DNA from: Streptomyces specialis
Lineage (GTDB): Bacteria; Actinomycetota; Actinomycetes; Streptomycetales; Streptomycetaceae
Assembly: GCF_001493375.1 (NCBI RefSeq)
Contig: NZ_LN929755.1
Location: forward strand, 62,001 to 126,000
DNA length: 64,000 nucleotides
Direction: 5' to 3'
Both the position numbers and the translations under genes were made by a program. Below, one piece after another: positions 33,768 through 42,122 of this stretch (positions within the stretch are counted from its first letter, which is position 1; each line of letters begins with the position of its first letter). The notes beneath the pieces are model-generated. The model searched no databases. It was not told the DNA's origin and saw nothing but the letters and a program-made list of their open reading frames with translations.

Positions 33768-34854
33768 AGCGCCCGGGCTGAGCGTCCGCCTCAAGCTCAC
33801 CCTCAGCTACGCCGGCTTCCTGGTGCTCGCGGGCGCCCTGCTGCTCGCCGCCGTGGGCGTGTTCCTCCTGCGGCAGGGGTGGTTGCAGACCAACGAGTGG
33901 GGGTCGGTGCGGGAGAGCCCGGGCACCGCCTTCGTGCTCGGTTTCGCCCCGACGGCAGCAGCGGTCATGGTGTTCCTGCTGGTGTTCGGTCTCCTGGGCG
34001 GATGGATCCTCGCCGGGCGCATGCTCGCCCCCCTGGACCGCATCACCGAGGCCGCCCGCACGACCGCGGCCGGATCGCTGTCCCACCGGATCCGGCTGCC
34101 GGGCCGCAAGGACGAGTTCCGCGAACTCGCCGCCGCCTTCGACATGATGCTCGCGCAGCTCGAAGCGCACGTCACCGAGCAGCGGAGATTCGCGGCCAAC
34201 GCCTCCCACGAACTGCGCACCCCGCTGGCGATCTCGAAGGCGCTTCTCGACGTGGCGCGCACCGACGAGAACCGCGATGTCGGCGAGCTGGTCGACCGCC
34301 TCCACGTGGTCAACACCCGGGCGATCGACCTCACCGAGGCGCTGCTCCTGCTCAGCCGCGCCAACCAGCGGTCCTTCACCCGGAACGATGTCGACTTGTC
34401 CCTCATCGCGGAGGAGGCCACCGAAACGCTCCTGCCGCTCGCGGAGAAGCACGGCGTCACCCTCGAAACCCGAGGCGACATCGCCCGCACGAGCGGATCG
34501 CAGACGCTTCTGCTCCAGTTGGTCATGAACCTCGTGCACAACGCGATCGTCCACAATCTGCCCGAGCGGGGCACCGTCCGGGTGGAGACCACCGTCCGCC
34601 CCGCGTCCGTGGTGCTCGCCGTGGAGAACACCGGCGAGAAGCTCCCCCCGGGGATGCTCTCGACCCTCACCGAACCGTTCCAGCGCGGCACCGAGCGCGT
34701 CCACACCGATCACGCGGGGGTCGGCCTGGGGCTGGCGATCGTCAAGAGCATCACCCAGGCGCACGACGGCACCCTGGTCCTCGCCCCGCGCGCCGGCGGC
34801 GGGATCCGCGTCACGGTGGAACTGCCCGCGGCATCCCCGCACGCCGGGAGTTGA
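33760..34854 (+). CDS. vanS: VanS, sensor histidine kinase
   Basis: 364 residues. Two membrane helices (about 15-37 and 62-86) flank an unusually short external loop of ~25 residues (RQGWLQTNEWGSVRESPGTA). Then HAMP (RMLAPLDRITEAARTT), the H-box NASHELRTPL with His150, N-box NLVHNAIVHN and G-box GVGLGLAIVKS. The GTG lies within the end of vanR. The cytoplasmic part closely resembles S. coelicolor VanS as I recall it, but the loop differs in length and sequence, so ligand response may differ. Confidence 0.95.
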   Translation: MDRAPGLSVRLKLTLSYAGFLVLAGALLLAAVGVFLLRQGWLQTNEWGSVRESPGTAFVLGFAPTAAAVMVFLLVFGLLGGWILAGRMLAPLDRITEAARTTAAGSLSHRIRLPGRKDEFRELAAAFDMMLAQLEAHVTEQRRFAANASHELRTPLAISKALLDVARTDENRDVGELVDRLHVVNTRAIDLTEALLLLSRANQRSFTRNDVDLSLIAEEATETLLPLAEKHGVTLETRGDIARTSGSQTLLLQLVMNLVHNAIVHNLPERGTVRVETTVRPASVVLAVENTGEKLPPGMLSTLTEPFQRGTERVHTDHAGVGLGLAIVKSITQAHDGTLVLAPRAGGGIRVTVELPAASPHAGS

Positions 34855-34886
34855 CCTCCCCGGCCCCTCGCCCGGTGCTCCGGTCG

Positions 34887-35762
34887 TCAGCCGGTGGCCG
34901 TCGCGCGTCGGCGGGCCAGGGACAGGGTGCGGCGGGCGGCGGCGCCCACGGCCGGGTCCACGAGGCGGCCGTCGGGCAGGGCCAGCGCCCCGGTGTCGGT
35001 CGCGGCGGCCTCGACGATCTGCTCCGCCGCCTCGATCTCCGCCGCGGTGGGCGAGAGCGCCTCCTCGATCACCGGCAGTTGCCGGGGATGGATCGCCGCG
35101 CGACCGAGGAACCCCAGCGCTCTGCCCGCCGCGCAGGAGCGGGCCAGGCCCGCCGTGTCGCGGACGTCGGGGTGGACGGACTGGGGCGGCGGCGGCAGCC
35201 CGGCGGCCCGCGCGGCGACGACGGTCCGGCCGCGCGGCCACGCCAGCCCGGCCGCGTCGGTGACGCCGAGGTCGGCCCGCAGATCGGCCTCGCCGAGCGC
35301 GATGCCCGCCACGGCCGGGTGCGCGGCGGCGATGGTGTGGGCGTGCTCCACGCCCAGCGCGCTCTCCAGCAGCGGGTACAGCGGGGGAACGCCCGCCGCG
35401 CTCCCCGGGGCGGCCCCTGTCGCGGCCCAGGCGGCGACGCGGGGGACGTCGCCGGGCCGGTGCACCTTCGGCAGCCGCAGCCCGCCGAGCCCCGGGAGCG
35501 GCACCAGGCGGCGCACCTCCCGTTCGGCGAGCGGCCCGTCGAGGGCGTTGACGCGGACGTGGACGGGCACCGGGTGCCGGTGGCCGAGGAGTTCGGCGGT
35601 GGCGTCGAGCGCGTACCGTTTGCGGTCGGGGGCGACCGCGTCCTCCAGGTCGATCACGACCACGTCGGCGCCGGAGGCGAGGGCCTTGAGCACCACGTCG
35701 GGGCGGTCGCCCGGGGCGTAGAGCCAGGTGAGCCGGACGGGCGGGGCCGGGTCGCCGTTCAT
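34887..35762 (-). CDS. CitE/HpcH-type CoA lyase
   Basis: 291 residues of the HpcH/HpaI aldolase / citrate lyase beta family. LYAPGDRPDVVLKALASGAD, VVVIDLEDAVAPDRK, HVRVNALDG (substrate Arg), LRLPKVHRP, PLLESALGV with the metal Glu, and GEADLRADLG with the metal Asp; AAIHPRQLPVIEEAL near 230. Such stand-alone CitE proteins cleave or form malyl-, citramalyl- or similar acyl-CoAs. Last gene of the operon, overlapping the CoA-transferase stop by four bases, so it plausibly cleaves the CoA ester made by that enzyme. Confidence 0.88.
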   Translation of the reverse strand: MNGDPAPPVRLTWLYAPGDRPDVVLKALASGADVVVIDLEDAVAPDRKRYALDATAELLGHRHPVPVHVRVNALDGPLAEREVRRLVPLPGLGGLRLPKVHRPGDVPRVAAWAATGAAPGSAAGVPPLYPLLESALGVEHAHTIAAAHPAVAGIALGEADLRADLGVTDAAGLAWPRGRTVVAARAAGLPPPPQSVHPDVRDTAGLARSCAAGRALGFLGRAAIHPRQLPVIEEALSPTAAEIEAAEQIVEAAATDTGALALPDGRLVDPAVGAAARRTLSLARRRATATG

Positions 35763-36958
35763 AGCGCGCCCTCCGCCCGCAGGGCGGCGATCTCCCCCGC
35801 GTCCAGGCCGAGTTGGGTGAGGACGGTGTCGGTGTCGGCGCCGTGCGGGCGGCCGGCCCACTTGATGGCGCCGGGGGTTCCGGAGAGCCGGAACAGGACG
35901 TTCTGCATGCGGACCGTGCCGAGTTCGTCGTCCGGCAGTTCGGTGATGGAGCCCAGCGCCCGGTACTGCTCGTCCGCCATGACGTCGCGGATGTCGTAGA
36001 CGGGGGCGATCGCGGCCTCGGCCTGTTCGAACGCGGCGAGGACCGTGGCGCGGTCGTGGCGCGCGATCCAGGAGCCGACGGCCTCGTCCAGTTCGTCCGC
36101 GTGCCGGGCGCGGCCCGCCCCGGTGGTGAACCAGTCGGCGTCGATCAGCTCGGGGCGGCCGACCAGCCGCATCACGCGCTCCGCGATCGACTGGGCGGAG
36201 GTGGAGACGGCGACCCAGCGGTCGTCGGCGGTGCGGTAGGTGTTGCGCGGGGCGTTGTTGGCGGAGCGGTTGCCGGTGCGGGGCTGGACGTAGCCGAGCT
36301 GGTCGTACCAGATGGGCTGCGGGCCGAGGACGGTGAGCATCGGCTCGATGATCGCCATGTCCACGATCTGGCCGCGGCCGGTGCGGTCGCGGCCGGCGAG
36401 GGCGGCCATCACCGCGTAGGCGGTGGTGAGGGCGGCGATCGAGTCGGCCAGGCCGAACGGCGGCAGGGTGGGCGGCCCTTCGGGCTCGCCGGTCAGGGCG
36501 GCGAATCCGCTCATCGCCTCGGCCAGGGTGCCGAAGCCGGGGCGCCGGGCGTAGGGGCCGATCTGCCCGAAGCCGGTGACGCGGGCCAGGACCAGGCGGG
36601 GGGTGGCGGCGGACAGCTCCGGCCAGCCCAGGCGCCACTTCTCCAGGGTGCCGGGCCGGAAGTTCTCGATGATCACGTCGGCTCCGGCGGCCATCCGGAG
36701 CAGGACGTCCCGGCCGCCGGGGGTGGACAGGTCGAGGGTGACGGTCTTCTTGTTGCGGCCCAGGAGCTTCCACCACAGGCCGACGCCGTCCTTGCCGGGG
36801 CCGTGGCCGCGTGACGGGTCGGGCCGGCGGGGGTGCTCCACCTTGATCACCTCGGCGCCGAAGTCGCCGAGCATGGTGGCCGCGAGCGGTCCGGCGAAGA
36901 GCGTCGCCAGGTCGAGAACGCGCAGCCCCTCCAGGGCTGTCGGGGTGGGATCGTTCAC
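35759..36958 (-). CDS. CaiB/BaiF family (class III) CoA-transferase
   Basis: 399 residues. LEGLRVLDLATLFAGPLAAT, GAEVIKVEHPRRPDPSRGHG, LGRNKKTVTLDLSTPGGRDV and the catalytic Asp in GQIVDMAIIEPM (about residue 185), all standard for the family; FGLADSIAALTTAYAV follows the usual pattern. GTG start with GGAGG nine bases before. It follows the ribokinase by 41 bases containing a short tandem repeat and overlaps CitE by four. It would activate an organic acid as its CoA ester. Confidence 0.9.
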   Translation of the reverse strand: MNDPTPTALEGLRVLDLATLFAGPLAATMLGDFGAEVIKVEHPRRPDPSRGHGPGKDGVGLWWKLLGRNKKTVTLDLSTPGGRDVLLRMAAGADVIIENFRPGTLEKWRLGWPELSAATPRLVLARVTGFGQIGPYARRPGFGTLAEAMSGFAALTGEPEGPPTLPPFGLADSIAALTTAYAVMAALAGRDRTGRGQIVDMAIIEPMLTVLGPQPIWYDQLGYVQPRTGNRSANNAPRNTYRTADDRWVAVSTSAQSIAERVMRLVGRPELIDADWFTTGAGRARHADELDEAVGSWIARHDRATVLAAFEQAEAAIAPVYDIRDVMADEQYRALGSITELPDDELGTVRMQNVLFRLSGTPGAIKWAGRPHGADTDTVLTQLGLDAGEIAALRAEGAL

Positions 36959-36966
36959 CGTGCCTC

Positions 36967-37011
36967 CTGTCACCGGGTGTGCTGTCACCGGATCTGCTGT
37001 CACCGGATCTG
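36967..37011. repeat. Three 15-base tandem repeats
   Basis: Three copies of CTGTCACCGGATCTG in a row, the first with two changes. They cover the ribokinase stop codon and the gap before the CoA-transferase. Each copy carries a stop in the ribokinase frame, so copy-number change would not lengthen the protein. Confidence 0.85.
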
Positions 37012-38012
37012 CTGGACGTGGTCGCTGTGCAGGGCGTCGATCTCGTCGCGGAAGGGCATCGAGGACGAGGCGCCGGGGCGGCGCACCGCGAGGGCCGCCG
37101 CCGCGGCGGCCCAGGCCATCGCCTCGGGCATCGGGCGGCCCTCGCCGCGGGCCACCGCCAGCGCGCCGGCGAACGTGTCGCCCGCGGCCGTGGTGTCCAC
37201 CGCCCGGACCGGGACGGCGGGAACGGTGACCGGGTCGGCGCCGCGCGCGGCGTAGAGGCTGCCGGCGGCGCCGAGGGTGATGACGACCTCGGGGACGGCC
37301 GTCAGGAGCTCGCGGGCCGCGCGGTACGGGTCCACCTCGCCGGTGAGGGCGGCGGCTTCGTGCTCGTTGGGGATCAACAGGTCCTGTTTTACACACCTAT
37401 CTCACGCTGCCGACGAAGCGGTGACTGTTGCTCTTCTCCGTACTCCCCTCGTCCTACAACAACTGACCCTCCGATCCTCCCGTTCTCCCTCTTGTTGTTT
37501 GATGTGACGCTATTGTGGTAGCCTAGGTACACACTATACTCGTCGTCGGTATCGTCAGATGTGTGTGAGAGACAGGACATGGGGAGTTCGAGCTGCGTCA
37601 TCAGGGTGTCGGCGGCGGCGACGCGTTTCTCGTCGCCGGGCGCGAGACCGGTGACGGTGGCGTTGGCGCCGGGGACGACGACGATGGAGTTGGCGCCGTC
37701 GTCGTCGACGACGATGTGCGCGGTGCCACTGGACGCGCGGGCGGTGCGCAGGGCGGCGGTGTCGACGCCGGCGCCGGTGAGCGCGTCGCGCAGGCGGGGG
37801 CCGAAGGCGTCGTCGCCGACCGCGCCGATCATGGTGACCAGGCCGCCGGCGCGGGCGGCGGCGATGGCCTGGTTGGTGCCCTTGCCGCCCGGCACGGTGC
37901 GGAACTCGCGGCCCGTCACGGTCTCGCCCCGGCGGGGCGCGACCGGCGTGTAGGCGACGAGGTCCATGTTGGTGGAGCCGAGGACCGTGATGGCCGTGGC
38001 GCTGCGGGTCAT
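37000..38012 (-). pseudogene. Ribokinase (PfkB family), split by adapter junction 3
   Basis: From ATG 38012 the N-terminal half reads through NMDLVAYTPVAPRRGETVTG, VPGGKGTNQAIAAARAGG and up to MTQLELPM near 37577. After the adapter the same family resumes at DLLIPNEHEAAALTGEVDPY and goes on to VRAVDTTAAGDTFAGALAVA with the catalytic Asp (TTAAGDTF). The halves give 145 and 127 residues; about 30 residues of a ~300-residue ribokinase are missing. In the organism the gene is probably intact. The ATG overlaps the preceding gene by four bases. Phosphorylates ribose or a related sugar. Confidence 0.85.
37384..37575. other. Assembly artefact: Nextera adapter junction 3
   Basis: Left end: CTGTTTTACACACCTATCTC then ACGCTGCCGACGA, a degraded read-1 Nextera adapter. 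Right end: TCGTCGTCGGTATCGTCAGA then TGTGTGTGAGAGACAG, the same adapter in reverse. The ~120 bases between are low-complexity pyrimidine-rich junk. It replaces about 90-100 bases of the ribokinase gene. Confidence 0.95.
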
Positions 38013-39718
38013 GCGGATGCCTCCAGGGTGAGTGCGGCCAGGGCGTCGAACCCGATGCCGTCGAAGTCCGCGACGGTGCTCGACAGCCGGTTGGCGAGGG
38101 GGGCGGTCCAGCGGGTGGGCAGCGCCTCGGGCGATCCGGCGAGCAGCCCGGCCACCGAGCCGGCCGTGGCGCCGTTGGAGTCGGTGTCCCAACCGCCCGA
38201 GACCGCGCGGCAGATGCTCGCGGTGAAGTCGCCGTCGGCGTGGGTGAGGGCGGCGGCGAGCAGCGCGGCGTTGGGCAGGACGTGCACCCAGTGGTGGTCG
38301 CGGAAGCGGGCGTGCAGCCGGTCCGCGACGGTGTCGAAGCCGAAGGCGGTCGGCTCGGCGGCGCGGGCGGTGGCGATGCCGAAGCGGACCGCGCGGGCGA
38401 AGCGGGAGGCGGCGGGGACGACGGCGAGCCCGGCGCGCAGGCAGCCGTGCACGTCGGAACGGCCGCCCGCCGCCTCGGCGATGACGGCGGCGGCGAACAT
38501 CGCGCCGTACACGCCGTTGGCGGTGTGGGTCAGCACGGCGTCACGGTGGGCGAGTTCGGCGGCGGCGGCCGGGTCGCCCGGGTGGGTCCAGCCGTAGACG
38601 TCGGCGCGGATCTGGGCGCCGATCCACTCGCGGAACGGGTTGCGGTGGGTGGCGGTGTCCGGTGGTTCGATCCCGGCCAGCAGGTTGCGGTAGGCGACGC
38701 GTTCGGCGGTGAACGTGCGGCCGGCGGGGAGTTCGTCCAGCCACAGGGCGGCGACGTCGGCGGTGGTGAAGGTGTGGCCGTGGCGCCGGAGCAGCAGCAG
38801 GCCCAGGAGCGGGAAGTTGAGGTCGTCGTCCTCGGGGGTGCCGGCGATGTTCTCGGCGAGGGAGTTCGTCGCGGAGCGGCGGTTCCATGGGTGGAGGGCG
38901 GCCAGGTCGCGGGGCAGGCCGACGGCGGTGAACCAGGTGCGCAGCGGCCAGTTGCCGGTGGCGCGGGCCAGGGCGCGGATGCCGGTCAGGGGCAGTTTCT
39001 CGACCGGCTTGCCCAGCACGCAGCCGGCGGCCCGGCCCAGCCAGCCGGCGTGCAGCCGCGCCGGGGAGGCGGGGGCGCGGCGCGGCGCGGGCCAGTGCGG
39101 GCAGGCCGCCCGGACCGCGGCCAGGGCGGTGGGCTCGCGTTCCGCCAACGGTGCGGGCAGTGCGGCCAGTTCGTCCAGGAGGCGCTCGGCGAGCGCGCGC
39201 CGTCCCGGATCGGCGGGGCCGGGGGAGGCGCCGGCCCGTTCGGGGGCGGGGGGGGCGCCCCCCCCCCCCCCGCGCCCCCCCCCCCCCGGGGCCGCCCCCC
39301 GGCCCCCGGCCCCCCGCGCCGCCGGGCGCGAACCCGGTGCCCCGAGCGCCCCCCGCCGGCCCCCCGGCCAGCCCCAGCCCGCGGGGGGGGCGGGGGGGCG
39401 CGGAGGCGGCCCCCCGCGGGGGCGTTTTTACAAGAAGAAACGGGCAAACGAGATTTCTGCCTGTCTCGTGGGCTCGGAGATGTGTAAAAGAGCCGGGCGC
39501 CTCACCCGGCCCCGCCGTCCCGGATCGGCGGGGCCGGGTGAGGCGCCGGCCCGTTCGGGGGCGGGACGGCCGCCCGCCGCCAGCCAGCGCCGCGCGACCG
39601 AGGCGACGGCGGCCGGGTCGCGGCCGTCCTGCGCGGCCTGGCGCAACTCGTGTCCGACGAGGTCCTCCGGCTGCACCCAGGTCAGCCGCAGTCCGGCGGT
39701 GGCGGCGGGGGCCGTCAT
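38009..39718 (-). CDS. ADP-ribosylglycohydrolase-family protein 4, interrupted by junction 4
   Basis: From ATG 39718 it reads MTAPAATAGLRLTWVQPEDL ... GRPAPERAGASPGPADPGRR, enters artefact sequence, and the coding resumes before 39246 with the same ERAGASPGPADPGRR followed by ALAERLLDELAALPAPLAER. Removing the 315 bases between equivalent points gives one 464-residue frame. Family motifs: GWLGRAAGCVLGKPVEKLP, TPEDDDLNFPLLGLLLLR and GGWDTDSNGATAGSVAGLLA (metal DxDS). The EDDDLN and GWDTDSNG forms mark a subfamily different from its neighbours. ATG overlaps gene 3 by four bases. Confidence 0.82.
39246..39508. other. Assembly artefact: poly-G/C junk plus Nextera adapter, junction 4
   Basis: 39246-39420 is degenerate G/C homopolymer sequence. 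39430-39492 is a P7 adapter in reverse: ACAAGAAGAAACGGGCAAAC, GAGAT, index TTCTGCCT (the complement of AGGCAGAA), GTCTCGTGGGCTCGGAGATG, TGTAAAAGAG. It is followed at once by a fold-back inverted repeat (about 39494-39548). The sequence CCGTCCCGGATCGGCGGGGC occurs on both sides (39200 and 39515), so two overlapping contig ends were not merged. Confidence 0.95.
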
Positions 39719-40944
39719 CAGGCGCCCGCGATGGTGCCGAACAGCGCCTCGTGGGCGCGGCGGCGCGCGACGTCGCGGGTGAACACCTCGCGGGCGACCG
39801 CGGCCAGCGCCACCGCCGGGGCGTGGAGGTCCAGCCTGCTGGCCCGCGCGATCTCGCCGCTCCACTCCTTCGGCACGGCGCCCTCACCGCCCAGCGCGCC
39901 CGCCAGCGCGCCGCTCATGGTGGCGATCGAGTCGCAGTCCCGGCCGTAGTTGACCGAGCCGAGGACGGTGCGGCGGAAGTCGCCGCGGCCGACGACCAGC
40001 ATGCCCCGCGCGATCGGCAGCTCCTCGATGGCGTGCAGGCGGGACGGGCGGCGGGCGCCCAGCGACGGCCCGCGGTAGTCGGGCCCGACCGTGTCGGACG
40101 GGGGGACGGCCTCCCGCAGCGGGGTCAGCGCCTCCTCGAAGTCGTCGGAGCGGGCCGCCGTTTCGCAGACGGCCTCGATCGCGGCGCGGGGGCCGTCCTT
40201 GGCCAGGGCGAGGGCGTCGGCGACCACCGACTCCGGGGTGGCGTCGGGCGCGAACGCCGAGGCGACGGCCGCGGCGAACACTCCGGCCGCCTCGCGCCCG
40301 TAACTCGACTGGTGGGCACCGGCGATGTCCAGGGCCTCGGCGTAGGCGGCGCGCGGGTTCCCGGCGTTGACCGCGCCGACCGGCGCCATGTACATCGCCG
40401 CGCCGCAGTTGACGATGTTGCCCACGCCCGCCTCGCGCGGATCGACGTGGCCGTAGTGGATCCGCGCCACGAGCCACTTCTCGGCCAGGAAGATCCGCTG
40501 CAACAGCAGCGCCTCCGCCTCCAGTTCGGGAATCCAGCGCGGGGTGCCGATCAGGTCGGGCACCAGGTGGTCGGCGACCGCGTAGGCGTCGAGATGGTCG
40601 CGGACCTTCTCGTAGACCCGGACCAGGGCATGCGTCATCAGGGTGTCGTCGGTGACGTGCCCGTCGCCCTTGTGGTAGGGCGCGATGGGCCGCGCGGTGC
40701 GCCAGTCGTCCCGGTGGAACGGCTCGACGATGCCCCGCACGCGCCCGCCGTGCCGCTCCGCGATGGCCGCGGGCGCCCAGCCCTCGACGGCGCCGCCGAG
40801 GGCGTCACCGACGGCGGCCCCGACCAGGGCACCGGCGGTGCGGTCCTCCAGCGACGGCGACGCCGGCGCCGGTACGGCGGCCGGGGACGGGACGGGGAAC
40901 GGGGTGGCGGGCCGGTCGGCCGGCTGCGCGCTGAAGAGAGTCAT
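39718..40944 (-). CDS. ADP-ribosylglycohydrolase-family protein 3
   Basis: 408 residues. After a ~30-residue Pro/Ala-rich start come GALVGAAVGDALGGAVEGWA (about 38-57), KGDGHVTDDTLMTHALVRVY with the TDDT metal motif (about 93), and GSVNYGRDCDSIATMSGALA (about 345) with the DxDS metal pair. All dinuclear-metal ligand motifs of the DraG/ARH family are present, so it is probably active. Family members remove ADP-ribose from arginine or other acceptors, or cleave related N-ribosides. Overlaps its neighbours by four bases on both sides. Confidence 0.88.
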   Translation of the reverse strand: MTLFSAQPADRPATPFPVPSPAAVPAPASPSLEDRTAGALVGAAVGDALGGAVEGWAPAAIAERHGGRVRGIVEPFHRDDWRTARPIAPYHKGDGHVTDDTLMTHALVRVYEKVRDHLDAYAVADHLVPDLIGTPRWIPELEAEALLLQRIFLAEKWLVARIHYGHVDPREAGVGNIVNCGAAMYMAPVGAVNAGNPRAAYAEALDIAGAHQSSYGREAAGVFAAAVASAFAPDATPESVVADALALAKDGPRAAIEAVCETAARSDDFEEALTPLREAVPPSDTVGPDYRGPSLGARRPSRLHAIEELPIARGMLVVGRGDFRRTVLGSVNYGRDCDSIATMSGALAGALGGEGAVPKEWSGEIARASRLDLHAPAVALAAVAREVFTRDVARRRAHEALFGTIAGA

Positions 40945-42122
40945 GCGACGGTTCCTTCCGGGGAGGTGCTGAGGGTTTTCCGGGCGAGCCGCTCCGCGAT
41001 CGCGACGAGGTCGGTGCCGACCAGCCGGGGCAGGGCGCAGCCCGCCAGGGTGCGGCAGGCGTCGCGCCAGGTGCCGGGCAGCGCGCCGGCGCCGCCCAGC
41101 ACCCCGGTCAGTGCACCGGCCAGGGCGGGCGCGGAGTCCGCTACCCGGGAGAGGCAGGCCGCGGCGGGCACCGCCTCGCTGACGTCGCCCGCGGCGGCCG
41201 TGGCGACGGCGAGCGCGACGGGAACGGTCTCGGCCGCGGCGATGCCGTAGCTGTAGACGTGATCGACGATCTCGTGTTCGAGCACCGGGACCAGCGCGAA
41301 CGCGTTGCCCGGCAGGCCCGGCCGGGCGGCCAACGCCGCCCGGCCCAGCTCGACGGCGCGCAGCGCGTTGCGCCGGATCTCGGTGTGTTCGGGGAGCTGG
41401 CGCAGCGCCACGTCCACGCAGGCGTCGACGGGCGCGCCGCCGAGCGCGGCGGCGACCGCCGCCGCCATCGCCCGGGCGCCGTGCACGCCGTCGCCGTCCT
41501 GGGTGTAGCGGGCGTCGAACTCCGCGAGGGCGGCGGCCCGTTCGGGGTCGCCGGGGTGAACGACGGCGAGCACGGCCGCCCGCACGCAGGCCGCGTCGTC
41601 GAAGTAGTGCGGGTTGTCGTGGCCGGTCGCCGGGGGCAGCAGCCCGGCGGCGAGGTTGCCGAGCCCGGCCCGCACCGAGATGCGGGCGCGCAGCGGCATG
41701 GTCGCGGACTCGATCTCGGGGGCGCGGTGCGCCGCCGTGCCGATCTCGTCGGCGAGCGCGGTCCACGCCAGGGCCAGCGCGGCGCGCACCGGGCCGGCGC
41801 CGGGACCTGTGGCGGCGAGCACGGACAGGGCGGTGAACGCGGCCCACTCCGCGTCGTCGGAGGGGCCCAGCCGCAGCGGCTCGGGCGGCTGGTTGAGCGC
41901 TATCGGCACCGGCAGGGTGGTGGTGGCGTTCAGCTCGGCGAACGTGTCGAGTTCGCGGGTCAGCCGCCGGGTCCAGCCCGGCATGCGGGCGGCGCGGTGC
42001 CGCCCGGCGGGCCAGCCCGCGGCGTCCCCGGCGGCGATGCCGGGCAGCAGGCCCCCGATCCGGCGCGGGTCGTCCCCGGCCGGCGGCCCGCCGACGGCGG
42101 CCTCGGCCGGACGGGCGGTCAC
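40941..42122 (-). CDS. ADP-ribosylglycohydrolase-family protein 2, degenerate metal site
   Basis: 393 residues, clearly in the family by GLLPGIAAGDAAGWPAGRHR at the N-terminus and by overall layout. The usual TDDT is GPSDDAEW, and where relatives have GxDxDT the sequence is LSRVADSAPALAGALTGVLG, without the paired Asp. The C-terminal metal ligands therefore appear lost; the protein may be inactive, bind rather than cut a ligand, or pair with a neighbour. GTG start overlapping gene 1 (GTGA). Confidence 0.8.
   Translation of the reverse strand: MTARPAEAAVGGPPAGDDPRRIGGLLPGIAAGDAAGWPAGRHRAARMPGWTRRLTRELDTFAELNATTTLPVPIALNQPPEPLRLGPSDDAEWAAFTALSVLAATGPGAGPVRAALALAWTALADEIGTAAHRAPEIESATMPLRARISVRAGLGNLAAGLLPPATGHDNPHYFDDAACVRAAVLAVVHPGDPERAAALAEFDARYTQDGDGVHGARAMAAAVAAALGGAPVDACVDVALRQLPEHTEIRRNALRAVELGRAALAARPGLPGNAFALVPVLEHEIVDHVYSYGIAAAETVPVALAVATAAAGDVSEAVPAAACLSRVADSAPALAGALTGVLGGAGALPGTWRDACRTLAGCALPRLVGTDLVAIAERLARKTLSTSPEGTVA

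Noticed and set aside
39240..39420. G/C homopolymer tract as a possible structured or phase-variable element
   Set aside because: It lies between adapter and a duplicated contig end inside a coding gene; low-quality read sequence is the simpler explanation.
39494..39548. A long perfect hairpin that could be a terminator or recombination site
   Set aside because: It starts exactly at the adapter and duplicates nearby coding sequence, so it is a fold-back artefact.
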